58,520 bases of DNA, taken from NCBI GenBank assembly GCA_018662405.1, contig JABJGE010000068.1, positions 1 through 58,520 on the forward strand. The letters run 5' to 3'. This document shows, piece after piece, positions 17,302 to 26,188 of the stretch. The notes beneath the pieces were generated by a model, which saw only the letters and a list, made by a program, of their open reading frames with translations, was not told the origin of the DNA and ran no database searches. This stretch comes from Campylobacteraceae bacterium (lineage in GTDB: Bacteria > Campylobacterota > Campylobacteria > Campylobacterales > Arcobacteraceae). Positions within the stretch are counted from its first letter, which is position 1. Each line of letters starts with the position of its first letter. A program made the position numbers and the translations under genes.

Positions 17302-18736
17302 CCTTTAGAAGAGTCTCTTTTAATTTCAATATTTCATCTTTATTATATTTTATCATTTCATTTAGTAGTGCTTTTGTTTCACTTATTAAATCATCTACAC
17401 TTAAATGTGATAGCTTGTATCTATTGATAATATCATCAGCAATTTTATATGCTTCTTTTATCTCACTTTCAAATACTATATGTTCATTATTATTTAGTAC
17501 ACCTACACCTACACTACCTGCAAGATATGCAAATACTTGTTGTTGTAATTGTATTTTTGAGGGATATACTAAATCATCAAAACTAATACCTTCATCAAAT
17601 AATGCAACTTTCTTCCTTGTAGCAAATGCTTTTGTGGCTTGATAAGTAGCTAATATATCTTTTTGTTCAGTAGTTAAAATATGAATTTGTTTTTTACCAA
17701 ATTGGATTTTATTTTTAGCTACATCAATATCTATATCCAATATAGTTGTACCATCTCTTTTAATCATATTTAGTAATGCTTCATTTACAATAGTAATTAA
17801 TGCCGCACTATTAAATCCAGAAGTATCTGTAGCTAACTGTTCCACATCAAATTTATATTGTCTATTTTCTAATGCTTTATTTAAGATTTTAGTTCTATCT
17901 TCTTTTGTGGGAAGTTGTAAAAATACTCTTCTATCAAATCTACCCGCTCTTAAAAGTGCTTCATCTAATACTTCAACTTTGTTTGTAGCAGCAACTACCA
18001 TAACAGTACTTGAATCATCAAAACCATCCATTTGAGTTAATAGTTCATTTAAAGTAGCTTCTCTTTCATCATTACCACCAACACCTCTTGACTTTCCAAT
18101 AGCATCTATCTCATCTATAAATATAATTGATGGAGAATTTGACTTAGCAACGTTAAATAATTCTCTTACTTTTTTTGCACCCATTCCAACATATATATGT
18201 ACAAAACTAGCACCACTTTGATAATAAAAAGGAACATTAGCTTCACATGCTACTGCTTTTGCTATCATGGTTTTACCAACACCTGGAGGACCTACAAGCA
18301 ATACCCCCTTTGGCAGCGATACATCATATTTTAGATATTTTTCTGGCTTATTTAAAAAATCAACCACTTGTGTCAATTCTTCTTTTACCTCATCAATACC
18401 AGCAATATCATCAAATTTTATATTTGTTGTTACAGCTTCAATATTTGAATTTAGATTATTATCCTCTGTTGATAATTCTTTTTTTGTACTAGATTTAACT
18501 TGATTGTTTTTTACTTCATCTGCTTCATTAAATGGTGACTTCTGTTTTAATCTAAATGCAACTGCAAGCATTAAAGCAAGGATTCCTATACCTATTAAAT
18601 AATTTCCACTATTTAGTCCATTTTGAGAATTTTGAAATAATACATAAATTAATAGTAAAGTAATTACTATTGCAGAAAAGACCATCATATTTAATGTATT
18701 ATTTTTATTTTTATCATTATTTAAATCTTGAAACAT
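17285..18736 (-). CDS. FtsH-like membrane AAA+ ATPase lacking the protease site
   Basis: 483 residues, against about 640 for FtsH. Two N-terminal membrane helices (about 17-35 and 46-62) precede an AAA+ domain with Walker A GPPGVGKT (149-156), Walker B IIFIDEID (204-211) and a second region of homology ending LLRAGRFDRRVFLQLP. In FtsH the HEXXH zinc motif follows; here the matching place reads ATYQATKAFATRK, so both metal-binding His residues and the catalytic Glu are missing. The remaining C-terminal helices are shortened. It probably unfolds or remodels proteins without cutting them. Homologues next to mtaB are known in Helicobacter. It overlaps mtaB by 20 bases. Confidence 0.88.
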   Translation of the reverse strand: MFQDLNNDKNKNNTLNMMVFSAIVITLLLIYVLFQNSQNGLNSGNYLIGIGILALMLAVAFRLKQKSPFNEADEVKNNQVKSSTKKELSTEDNNLNSNIEAVTTNIKFDDIAGIDEVKEELTQVVDFLNKPEKYLKYDVSLPKGVLLVGPPGVGKTMIAKAVACEANVPFYYQSGASFVHIYVGMGAKKVRELFNVAKSNSPSIIFIDEIDAIGKSRGVGGNDEREATLNELLTQMDGFDDSSTVMVVAATNKVEVLDEALLRAGRFDRRVFLQLPTKEDRTKILNKALENRQYKFDVEQLATDTSGFNSAALITIVNEALLNMIKRDGTTILDIDIDVAKNKIQFGKKQIHILTTEQKDILATYQATKAFATRKKVALFDEGISFDDLVYPSKIQLQQQVFAYLAGSVGVGVLNNNEHIVFESEIKEAYKIADDIINRYKLSHLSVDDLISETKALLNEMIKYNKDEILKLKETLLKDEVVF

Positions 18737-20000
18737 TTAAATCTCCTATTACATTATAATTATCTAAATAGATCCAGTCACCAATTAATTCAGAATCACT
18801 TTGAACCTCAACTTTATTAAAAAATTGATCATACCCCACATAAGTATCATTTGTATTGTCTTTTTTAGACTCAATTAAAACTTCAAGTGGTGATTTTTCT
18901 ATAGATAACTTTTCTCTGAAAAGTCTATTTTTTTCATTTACTATATTTATTAATTCAATATTACGCTCTTTAGAAATAGCTCCATTAATTTCACCTTTCA
19001 TAATTGCACTAGGTGTGCCATCTCTTTTACTATATGTAAATGAATGAATATGTGTTAATGGGAAATTTTGTAAATTAGCCATAGCTTCTTTCCAAAGCTC
19101 ATCTGTTTCACCAGGATGTCCTACTATAAAGTCTGTACCTAATGCATAACCTTTATTTGCTATATATTCAAAAAGCTCTAAATCACTTTTTAATTTATTT
19201 CTTCTATTCATAAGATTTAGCATATCTTTTGTTGTATGCTGTAACGCAATATGTAAATGTTTTGCCATCCAAGGTTCATCTAAAAGTTCTTTAAACTCAT
19301 CAGTAATCTGAATAGGTTCAACACTTCCTAGTCTAACTCTTCTTACCCCTCTAATCATTGAAATCTTCTTAAGGAGCATTGCTAAACCATCTTTACCATC
19401 TTCACTCTTACCATATGAACCTAGGTTTGTACCTGTAAGTATAAATTCACCAAAACCATTTGAAGCTAATAAGGTAACTTGCTCTAAAATCTTTTGTTCA
19501 CTATAAGATCTTGAATTTCCTCTTACATAGGGGATAATACAATAGCTACATCTAAAATCACATCCCTCTTGTATTTTTATAAATGCTCTACTCTTACCAA
19601 TCATCTTATCTATAATTGTATCATCTATATGTTCCAAATCACCTGCTTGAAAAAATCTAGTATCATCTTTTAGAAGTGTATTTATTTTTTCTTTTTCACT
19701 ATGACCAAATAAGGCATCAACTTTATTAGTTTTAAATAAATCTTCACCTTTTGTCCATACTCCACAACCTGTAAATATAACTCTAGGATCTAATGGCAAT
19801 TTTTTTAAACTATTAATATATGATCTTGCTGTAGAATCTGCACTGTTTGTTACAGTACATGAGTTAATGACAACAATATTTGCTTCTTTTTCATCAAGTG
19901 TTATATCAAAGTCTTCAAGTTTATTCATCATAACTTGAGTATCAAATACATTTGTACGACACCCAAATGTCTTAAAATATACCTTTTGTTTATTGTGCAT
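18717..20000 (-). CDS. mtaB: tRNA t6A37 methylthiotransferase MtaB
   Basis: Radical-SAM enzyme that adds a methylthio group to t6A37 of tRNAs reading ANN codons. The UPF0004 domain has Cys residues in FKTFGCRTNVFDTQ, INSCTVTNSAD and FTGCGVW, which hold one iron-sulphur cluster. The radical-SAM motif is EGCDFRCSYCIIPYVRG (CxxxCxxC). The family also has a C-terminal TRAM region, here near residues 365-425. The ATG at 20000 (427 residues) is preferred over an upstream TTG at 20018 that would lengthen the overlap with the channel gene. The t6A substrate pathway also uses a Sua5/TsaC protein; a short paralogue lies at 839-1309. Confidence 0.92.
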   Translation of the reverse strand: MHNKQKVYFKTFGCRTNVFDTQVMMNKLEDFDITLDEKEANIVVINSCTVTNSADSTARSYINSLKKLPLDPRVIFTGCGVWTKGEDLFKTNKVDALFGHSEKEKINTLLKDDTRFFQAGDLEHIDDTIIDKMIGKSRAFIKIQEGCDFRCSYCIIPYVRGNSRSYSEQKILEQVTLLASNGFGEFILTGTNLGSYGKSEDGKDGLAMLLKKISMIRGVRRVRLGSVEPIQITDEFKELLDEPWMAKHLHIALQHTTKDMLNLMNRRNKLKSDLELFEYIANKGYALGTDFIVGHPGETDELWKEAMANLQNFPLTHIHSFTYSKRDGTPSAIMKGEINGAISKERNIELINIVNEKNRLFREKLSIEKSPLEVLIESKKDNTNDTYVGYDQFFNKVEVQSDSELIGDWIYLDNYNVIGDLNVSRFK

Positions 20001-21618
20001 CAAAAAATCCATTTGCACCAGTCCCAGGAAGCATAGCTTCTGCTTGAGCTTGATGATTTGATACTCTTAATGTTTGAGTTGGGTATGCAATTTGAATATC
20101 ATCTATTTCTTTATAAGCATCTAATATTTCCATACTAATTTTACTTCTTAGTGCTAAAGTAGCATATGAGTTTGTTTGATACCATGCCGATATTACAATA
20201 CCATAAGGTTCTATAAATGAAAATACTCTAGGTTCTGGATTCATACTTCTTAATACATATTTTGTTTTCATTTTTTGAAGTCTTTTCTTAGCTAATTCCG
20301 TATATCCATGAGCATGCTTTTCAGCTATTCTTTTTGCAATCTCTGAAGCTTTTTTATGATTAGATTCAAAGGTAATGTATATATCTATTCCATCCCAAAC
20401 TGTTCGTAAATCATCATATGTATAATTTGCTATAAGATCAGTAAAAATATAGTTATTAGGAATAAAGAATACTCTACCTGTTCTTCTATTAGTCATATAT
20501 GATGTAATAGTTACATCTTCTCTAACAGAAATCTTAAATAATGATATATCTAATACATCACCTACAACCTCAACACCATCTCTTGTAACTTTAATTCTAT
20601 CACCTACATGAATAGCACCACTTGTCATAATTGCCATCCATCCAAACATAGACATAAACCAATCTTTTAATGCAATAGCAATACCAGCTGATGCAAATCC
20701 AAGGAATGTAACTAAGTATGATGCATTATCTATATATGAAAACAATAAAACAAAAACAGATATTAAGATAACAGAGAAATTAATAATTTTATTTACTGTA
20801 TATTCTTGATCATCATCTTTTTGTGTTAAATATTTTTTTATAATAAGTTTAAGTCCAAAGGCAATTGCAAAGAAAACAAATATTATAAATAAAATTTTAA
20901 ATGTTCTAAAAAACTCCTCATTAATTTGTTCTTCAACTTCTAATGTAATTTGCTCTATTCTTTTCCCAAATACTCCATCTGTTGTAGATACAATATCAAC
21001 AACCATTACAAAGTCTTTTATTTCACTTTGCAGAGCTTTTCTATCTTCTAATAATAGTTTTGAATCTTGAACAATCTTCAATTCATTTAAAATATTTTCA
21101 TTTTTAATAAGCAACTCAAGAACTTCATTTAATTCAACATTGATCTTTTTATAAGCTTCTTTTTCATCTTCTAATTGTGCAATATAAGAATAAGCCTCAA
21201 TTATTGCAAAAGGGTTTGTAACCTCTGGGGCTTTTTGTATTGTGTGAGGCTTAATCTTATTCCCAATAGGAGAATCTCTATATTCACTAATTAGTTCAAG
21301 CTCATTTTCCTTGATCTTAATTTTATTTTTAAGCTGATATGATTTCTCTTTCCACTTTTCACCCTTCCAATTGGCATATTTTTTTGCATCTTTTTTAATT
21401 ACTTTTAATTCATTTTCAATACTTCTGTATGTAAGATAATTGTTATATCTTTTGATCCAAATATTATCTTTTAAAGATTCTTCAATATCTTGAATCTGTT
21501 CTTTGTATATTCTAATGTTTTTAAGATCTACTTTTGTTAATTCTTTTTTATTTTCAGCATTTGAATAAGTACATAGTAATACTATAAATAAAAATATTTT
21601 AAGCAAATATTTTATCAT
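19990..21618 (-). CDS. MscS-family mechanosensitive channel with long periplasmic N-terminus
   Basis: 542 residues. A cleavable-looking signal (about 1-21) is followed by some 210 residues predicted as periplasmic coiled coil, rich in Lys and Glu. Then come membrane helices (about 236-262 and 275-297) and the pore helix in LGFASAGIAIALKDWFMSM, which matches the glycine/alanine-rich TM3 of MscS. The beta domain has HVGDRIKV and FIPNNYIFTDLIANYTY. It protects against hypo-osmotic shock. It overlaps aroB by four bases and mtaB by eleven; the same aroB-channel-mtaB order is known from Helicobacter. Confidence 0.9.
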   Translation of the reverse strand: MIKYLLKIFLFIVLLCTYSNAENKKELTKVDLKNIRIYKEQIQDIEESLKDNIWIKRYNNYLTYRSIENELKVIKKDAKKYANWKGEKWKEKSYQLKNKIKIKENELELISEYRDSPIGNKIKPHTIQKAPEVTNPFAIIEAYSYIAQLEDEKEAYKKINVELNEVLELLIKNENILNELKIVQDSKLLLEDRKALQSEIKDFVMVVDIVSTTDGVFGKRIEQITLEVEEQINEEFFRTFKILFIIFVFFAIAFGLKLIIKKYLTQKDDDQEYTVNKIINFSVILISVFVLLFSYIDNASYLVTFLGFASAGIAIALKDWFMSMFGWMAIMTSGAIHVGDRIKVTRDGVEVVGDVLDISLFKISVREDVTITSYMTNRRTGRVFFIPNNYIFTDLIANYTYDDLRTVWDGIDIYITFESNHKKASEIAKRIAEKHAHGYTELAKKRLQKMKTKYVLRSMNPEPRVFSFIEPYGIVISAWYQTNSYATLALRSKISMEILDAYKEIDDIQIAYPTQTLRVSNHQAQAEAMLPGTGANGFFDAQ

Positions 21619-22649
21619 CTAAAATCCTTTAAAACATCAATTATAGTTTCCTTTGGTGTTTCATCTGTGATAATACAATCACCAATACCACGAGCTAATA
21701 TAAATTTAATTTTATTATCTAATGCTTTTTTATCTAAAAAGAAATGATCATAAAAATCATCAACATCATTAATTTTATAACTCGTAGGTATATCATATTT
21801 TTCTAATAGCACTTGAACTCTATTAACTTCATCATTTGTCATAAGATTTTGAGCTACAGACACTTTATTAGCCATAATAATTCCAATACCTACAGCTTCT
21901 CCATGCAAGTATTTTTCATAGTTTGTTTCATTTTCAATTACATGCCCAAAAGTATGTCCATAATTTAAGGCTGCTCTTATACCATTTTCTTTTTCATCTT
22001 GATTTACTACAGAAGCTTTTGTTTCTACAGACTTTTGAATTGCAATGTTAATATTATTACCATCTCTTAAATCATTTTGCTCTAACCATTCAAAAAAATC
22101 TTTATTAAAACATACTGCCATTTTCACTATCTCAGCTACTCCTGCTCCAAATTCTCTAGCAGGTAAGGTAGTTAAAAAGAAAGGATCTATATAGACAGCT
22201 CTTGGTTGATGAAATGCACCGATTAAGTTTTTTCCATATTTATTATTTACCCCAGTCTTACCACCAACACTTGCGTCAACTTGAGATAATAATGTTGTAG
22301 GTACTTGAATAAAATCAATACCTCTTTGATATAAACTTGCAGCAAATCCAGTCATATCACCAATAACACCACCACCAAATGCAATCAGTACAGATTTTCT
22401 ATTTAGCTTATGCTCAAAGCAATGATCTAATATTTGCTCTATTGTTTCCATATTTTTGTATTGTTCACCATCTGGTACAGTAACTACACTCAAATCTTTT
22501 GATTTTACCTTTGACATTAAATAATCAAGATGAAATCCACTTACAGTTGGATTTGTAACAATTACAGTTTTTGTATCTATTTGAATTTCTAATAATTTGT
22601 CAATTGTAACCTTATAATTACAATCCGGTAAGTTTATATCTATGATCAT
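21615..22649 (-). CDS. aroB: 3-dehydroquinate synthase
   Basis: Second step of the shikimate pathway. It has 344 residues, the family's normal length. The NAD-binding GGGVIGDMTGFAASLYQRG and the metal-site motif with FIQVPTTLLSQVDASVGGKTG are clear, and GYGHTFGHVIE-type His ligands appear as NYGHTFGHVIENE. The ATG at 22649 follows AAAGG. It is the first gene of a run continuing through the MscS channel and mtaB, and it is divergent from argG. Confidence 0.97.
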   Translation of the reverse strand: MIIDINLPDCNYKVTIDKLLEIQIDTKTVIVTNPTVSGFHLDYLMSKVKSKDLSVVTVPDGEQYKNMETIEQILDHCFEHKLNRKSVLIAFGGGVIGDMTGFAASLYQRGIDFIQVPTTLLSQVDASVGGKTGVNNKYGKNLIGAFHQPRAVYIDPFFLTTLPAREFGAGVAEIVKMAVCFNKDFFEWLEQNDLRDGNNINIAIQKSVETKASVVNQDEKENGIRAALNYGHTFGHVIENETNYEKYLHGEAVGIGIIMANKVSVAQNLMTNDEVNRVQVLLEKYDIPTSYKINDVDDFYDHFFLDKKALDNKIKFILARGIGDCIITDETPKETIIDVLKDFR

Positions 22650-22685
22650 ATGCGAAAGCCTTTAAAATATGTTTATATAACCTTT

Positions 22686-22691
22686 ATTATA
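22686..22691 (-). promoter_or_regulatory. Putative aroB -10 element (AGATATAAT)
   Basis: The minus strand reads TTAGATATAAT about 37 bases before the aroB ATG, a perfect TATAAT with the AGA extension shared by other promoters in the window. No -35 consensus is present at the usual spacing. Confidence 0.6.
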
Positions 22692-22703
22692 TCTAAGTTT
22701 TGA

Positions 22704-22709
22704 TAAAAT
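22704..22709 (+). promoter_or_regulatory. Putative argG -10 element (TGATAAAAT)
   Basis: TTTTGATAAAAT lies about 50 bases before the argG start and faces away from the aroB -10, so the 112-base intergenic region holds two divergent promoters. A weaker TATACA at 22735-22740 is an alternative. Confidence 0.4.
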
Positions 22710-22760
22710 ATCTGTAAATAAATTATTTATTAATTATACATATATTTAGGGAGTTTACAA

Positions 22761-24011
22761 TTGAGTAAAAAACAAGATAAAAAAGTAAAAAAAGTTGTAC
22801 TAGCGTATTCTGGAGGATTAGACACATCAGTAATTTTAAAATGGTTACAAGATGAATATAACGCGGAAGTTATTACATTTACTGCAGACCTTGGTCAAGG
22901 TGAAGAGGTTGAACCTGCACGAGCCAAAGCATTAGCATGTGGTATTAAACCTGAAAATATTTTCATACTTGATATTCAAGAAGAATTTGTAAAAGATTAT
23001 GTATTCCCAATGTTTAGAGCAAATGCAATATACGAAGGTGAATATTTACTTGGTACTTCTATTGCAAGACCACTTATTGCAAAAAAACAAATTGAAATTG
23101 CTGCTCAAATGGGTGCAGATGCTGTATCACATGGAGCAACTGGAAAAGGTAATGATCAAGTTAGATTTGAACTTGGATATTTAGGTCTTAATCCTGATAT
23201 CACTGTTATTGCACCTTGGAGAGAATGGGATTTAAATTCAAGAGAAAAACTTTTGGCATATGCAAGAGAACATGGTATTTCTATTGATGCTAAGCATTTA
23301 GATGAAAATGGGACACCAACAGTAAGCCCATATTCAATGGATGCAAATTTACTTCATATCTCTTATGAGGGACTTCACTTAGAAAATCCAATGAATGAAC
23401 CTGAAGATTCTATGTGGCTATGGACTACATCTCCAGAAAAAGCTCCAGATGAACCTGAATATATTACAATTGGATATAAAAATGGTGATCCTATTTCTAT
23501 TGACGGAAAAGAATTATCACCAGCAACAATGTTAAGAACTTTAAATGAATATGGAAATAAACATGGTATAGGAAGACTTGACATAGTTGAGAATAGATTT
23601 GTAGGTATGAAAGCAAGAGGTTGTTATGAAACTCCAGGTGGAACAATTATGCTTAAATCTCATAGAGCAATTGAATCTATTTGTTTAGATAGAGAAGAAG
23701 CTCATATGAAAGATGGAATGATTGCTAAATATTCTGAACTAATTTATAATGGTTTCTGGTTCTCTCCTGAGCGAGAAATGATGCAAGCAGCTATTGACTG
23801 TACTCAAAAATATGTACAAGGTAATGTTAGACTTAAACTTTATAAAGGTAATGTAACTGTTGTAGGTAGAGAATCTGATATGTCTTTATACTCAGAAGAA
23901 CACTCAACATTTGAAGAAGATGAAGTTTATAATCAAAAAGATGCAGAAGGTTTTATTAGACTTAATGCATTAAGAAGAATTATCGCTGGTAAAAAAAGAG
24001 CTGGTAACTAA
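22761..24011 (+). CDS. argG: Argininosuccinate synthase
   Basis: Joins citrulline and aspartate with ATP in arginine synthesis. It has 416 residues. The N-terminal PP-loop [34 protein letters not shown] and the C-terminal [15 protein letters not shown] define the family. The TTG start is chosen because a strong AGGGAG lies eight bases before it; the first dozen residues are a basic extension ahead of the core. It stands alone in a divergent unit with aroB and is followed 64 bases later by the ligase/peptidase block. Confidence 0.97.
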   Translation: MSKKQDKKVKKVVLAYSGGLDTSVILKWLQDEYNAEVITFTADLGQGEEVEPARAKALACGIKPENIFILDIQEEFVKDYVFPMFRANAIYEGEYLLGTSIARPLIAKKQIEIAAQMGADAVSHGATGKGNDQVRFELGYLGLNPDITVIAPWREWDLNSREKLLAYAREHGISIDAKHLDENGTPTVSPYSMDANLLHISYEGLHLENPMNEPEDSMWLWTTSPEKAPDEPEYITIGYKNGDPISIDGKELSPATMLRTLNEYGNKHGIGRLDIVENRFVGMKARGCYETPGGTIMLKSHRAIESICLDREEAHMKDGMIAKYSELIYNGFWFSPEREMMQAAIDCTQKYVQGNVRLKLYKGNVTVVGRESDMSLYSEEHSTFEEDEVYNQKDAEGFIRLNALRRIIAGKKRAGN

Positions 24012-24075
24012 TTCTTGAAATAATATGATCGCCATATAAAGGCTAACCACTCAATACAATAAAGGAAATATAGTA

Positions 24076-25170
24076 GTGAAGTACTTACATGATTTAAAAC
24101 AAATTATTGAAATCAACTCTTATACTCAAAATAAAGATGGAGTTGATAAGGTTGGTCTTCAAATGCAAAAGTGGTTAGAAGATATTGGATTTGAAACAAA
24201 AAGATATCAAAGAGACTTAATTGGTGATCATCTATTATTTACTACCCCAAAAACTAATGGTCCAAAAATATTACTTTTAGGACATAATGATACAGTATTC
24301 CCATTTGGTACATTTGAAGGTTTTAGAGAAGATGAAAATTGGATCTATGGACCTGGTGTATGTGATATGAAAGGTGGAAATATAGTTGCCCTTGAATCAT
24401 TAAGAAATTTACATAAAACAAATAAGCAAATAACTAATATAGATTTCCTTTTAGTTTCAGATGAAGAAACTGGAAGTGATGATAGTAAATTTGTTACATT
24501 AGAACTTGCAAAAAACTATGACTATTGTTTTGTATTTGAAGCAGCTGGAGAGAATCTTGAAGTTGTAACAAGTAGAAAGGGTGTAGGAACATATACCATA
24601 TCAATTCAAGGCGTTGCAGCACATGCAGGTACTAGCTATTTAAAAGGTACTAATGCTAATCTTGAAGCAGCTTATAAACTTCAAGAACTTACAAAATTAA
24701 CTAACCTAGATATTGGAACTACTGTTAATGTTGGACAAATAACAGGTGGAATTGGAGCAAATACAATATCTCCTAAATGTGAACTTCTTCTTGAAATTAG
24801 ATACACTAAAAATAGTGAAAGAGATAGACTATTAAAAGCACTAGATACTATTACAAATACTTCATATGTAGATGGTACAAAATCAACTTTAAGTGGATTA
24901 ATTCAAAGAGATGTAATGGAAGAGAATCATACTCAATTAGAATTTGTAAAACAACTTGAAGAGATTACTAATACAACAATACCTCGTGAGCAAAGAGGTG
25001 GTGTTAGTGATGCAAATCATGTTGCATCATGTGGAGTTATCACACTAGATGGCTTTGGTCCTTTTGGAGATGGAGATCATACAATTAATGAAAGAGCATT
25101 AAAAAGTAGTTTTACTCAAAGAATATCTATGATGAGTAAAATATTAAATTCAATTAAAGGGGAGAATTAA
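24076..25170 (+). CDS. M20-family carboxypeptidase, glutamate carboxypeptidase (CPG2)-like
   Basis: 364 residues, no signal peptide. Di-zinc ligands of the M20 family are all visible: His70 and Asp72 (LLGHNDTVFP), Asp97 (CDMKGG, the bridging Asp), Glu130/Glu131 (SDEETGS, general base and ligand), Glu155 (FVFEAAGE) and His335 (GDGDHT). The lid or dimerisation domain contains GVAAHAGTSY. CPG2-like enzymes remove a C-terminal Glu or similar residue. The GTG start follows AAAGGAAA by seven bases. Its stop overlaps the ATG of the ATP-grasp ligase by one base, so the two are coupled, which suggests it trims a product or precursor of that ligase. Confidence 0.85.
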   Translation: MKYLHDLKQIIEINSYTQNKDGVDKVGLQMQKWLEDIGFETKRYQRDLIGDHLLFTTPKTNGPKILLLGHNDTVFPFGTFEGFREDENWIYGPGVCDMKGGNIVALESLRNLHKTNKQITNIDFLLVSDEETGSDDSKFVTLELAKNYDYCFVFEAAGENLEVVTSRKGVGTYTISIQGVAAHAGTSYLKGTNANLEAAYKLQELTKLTNLDIGTTVNVGQITGGIGANTISPKCELLLEIRYTKNSERDRLLKALDTITNTSYVDGTKSTLSGLIQRDVMEENHTQLEFVKQLEEITNTTIPREQRGGVSDANHVASCGVITLDGFGPFGDGDHTINERALKSSFTQRISMMSKILNSIKGEN

Positions 25171-26087
25171 TGGCTAAAAATAGAACAATAGGGATTTGGA
25201 TGTATCAAAACGGTGGTGGAGATATCATCGAACAAAAAATGGTACAAAAATTAAAAGAACGAGGAATAGATTGTATTACAGGACTTAATTTAAGAAATGC
25301 AATATCAAAGAATGGTTCTATAATTTGTCAAGATGTTAATGGTAAAGATATAAAAATGGAAACTTTAGATTTAATGTTTTCATATAATGCAGGTGAACAA
25401 ACACAGTATCAAACATATTTATACCAAGCATTAAATAGAATTGTACCTATGATTAATTCATATGAGTCTTTTGCACTTACTGAAGATAAATTTCATACAT
25501 CATTTGTACTAAGAAATGCAGGTATTGCAACTGCTGATTATAAACTATGTCATAGAGATGATGCACATCAGCTTAAAAAGATTATCACGAAATGGGATAA
25601 AATGGTATATAAACCAACTGATGGTTGGGGTGGTATGGGTCTTACAAAGATAGAAAATGAAGACACTCTTGATATGCTTATGCCATTTTTAAATCAAATG
25701 GATTTAAGATATTTCTATGTGGAAAAATTCATTACGTATGATAATAGTGACTTTAGAGTTGATATTGTTGATGGTGAATTTGTAAGCTGTTACGGTAGAA
25801 AAGCTAGTGGTAATGATTGGCGTACAAATATTACAGCAGGTGGATCTGTATTTATGAGAGATGCAAGCGAAGAAATTATTGATGTAGCAAAACGAGCATG
25901 TGAAGCTTGTGGTGTTGATATTGGTGGTGTTGATATTATTTATGATGAAGAAAAAGAAGAGTATGTAGTATTAGAAGTAAATGGAATACCTGCTTTTGCT
26001 ACACCTGAACAAGAAGGAATGGGACTTAAATTTAACGATAGAAAAATTGATTTAATTGTTGATTTAATAGACAGAAAAACTAAGTAA
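25170..26087 (+). CDS. RimK/LysX-like ATP-grasp ligase
   Basis: 305 residues. The ATP-grasp fold is seen from the P-loop-like lysine segment VYKPTDGWGGMG (Lys148), the acidic hinge YVEKFI, the substrate Arg-containing strand SDFRVDIVDGEF, RTNITAGG (Arg218, Asn220) and the metal site GGVDII (Asp255) with LEVNGIPAF (Glu269, Asn271). All catalytic positions are present. RimK-type enzymes join an amino acid to a carboxylate via an acyl phosphate. The substrate is unknown. The N-terminal pre-ATP-grasp domain is distinct from RimK. It is coupled to the M20 peptidase by a one-base overlap, with GGGGAG as ribosome binding site. Confidence 0.85.
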   Translation: MAKNRTIGIWMYQNGGGDIIEQKMVQKLKERGIDCITGLNLRNAISKNGSIICQDVNGKDIKMETLDLMFSYNAGEQTQYQTYLYQALNRIVPMINSYESFALTEDKFHTSFVLRNAGIATADYKLCHRDDAHQLKKIITKWDKMVYKPTDGWGGMGLTKIENEDTLDMLMPFLNQMDLRYFYVEKFITYDNSDFRVDIVDGEFVSCYGRKASGNDWRTNITAGGSVFMRDASEEIIDVAKRACEACGVDIGGVDIIYDEEKEEYVVLEVNGIPAFATPEQEGMGLKFNDRKIDLIVDLIDRKTK

Positions 26088-26188
26088 ACGTGTAGATTCG
26101 TAACATTAGATTATTTTATACTATTACTTTAATAATATATTAATTATTTTTTAGATAGAATCCGAAAATTATGAAAAAGGGAAATAAT

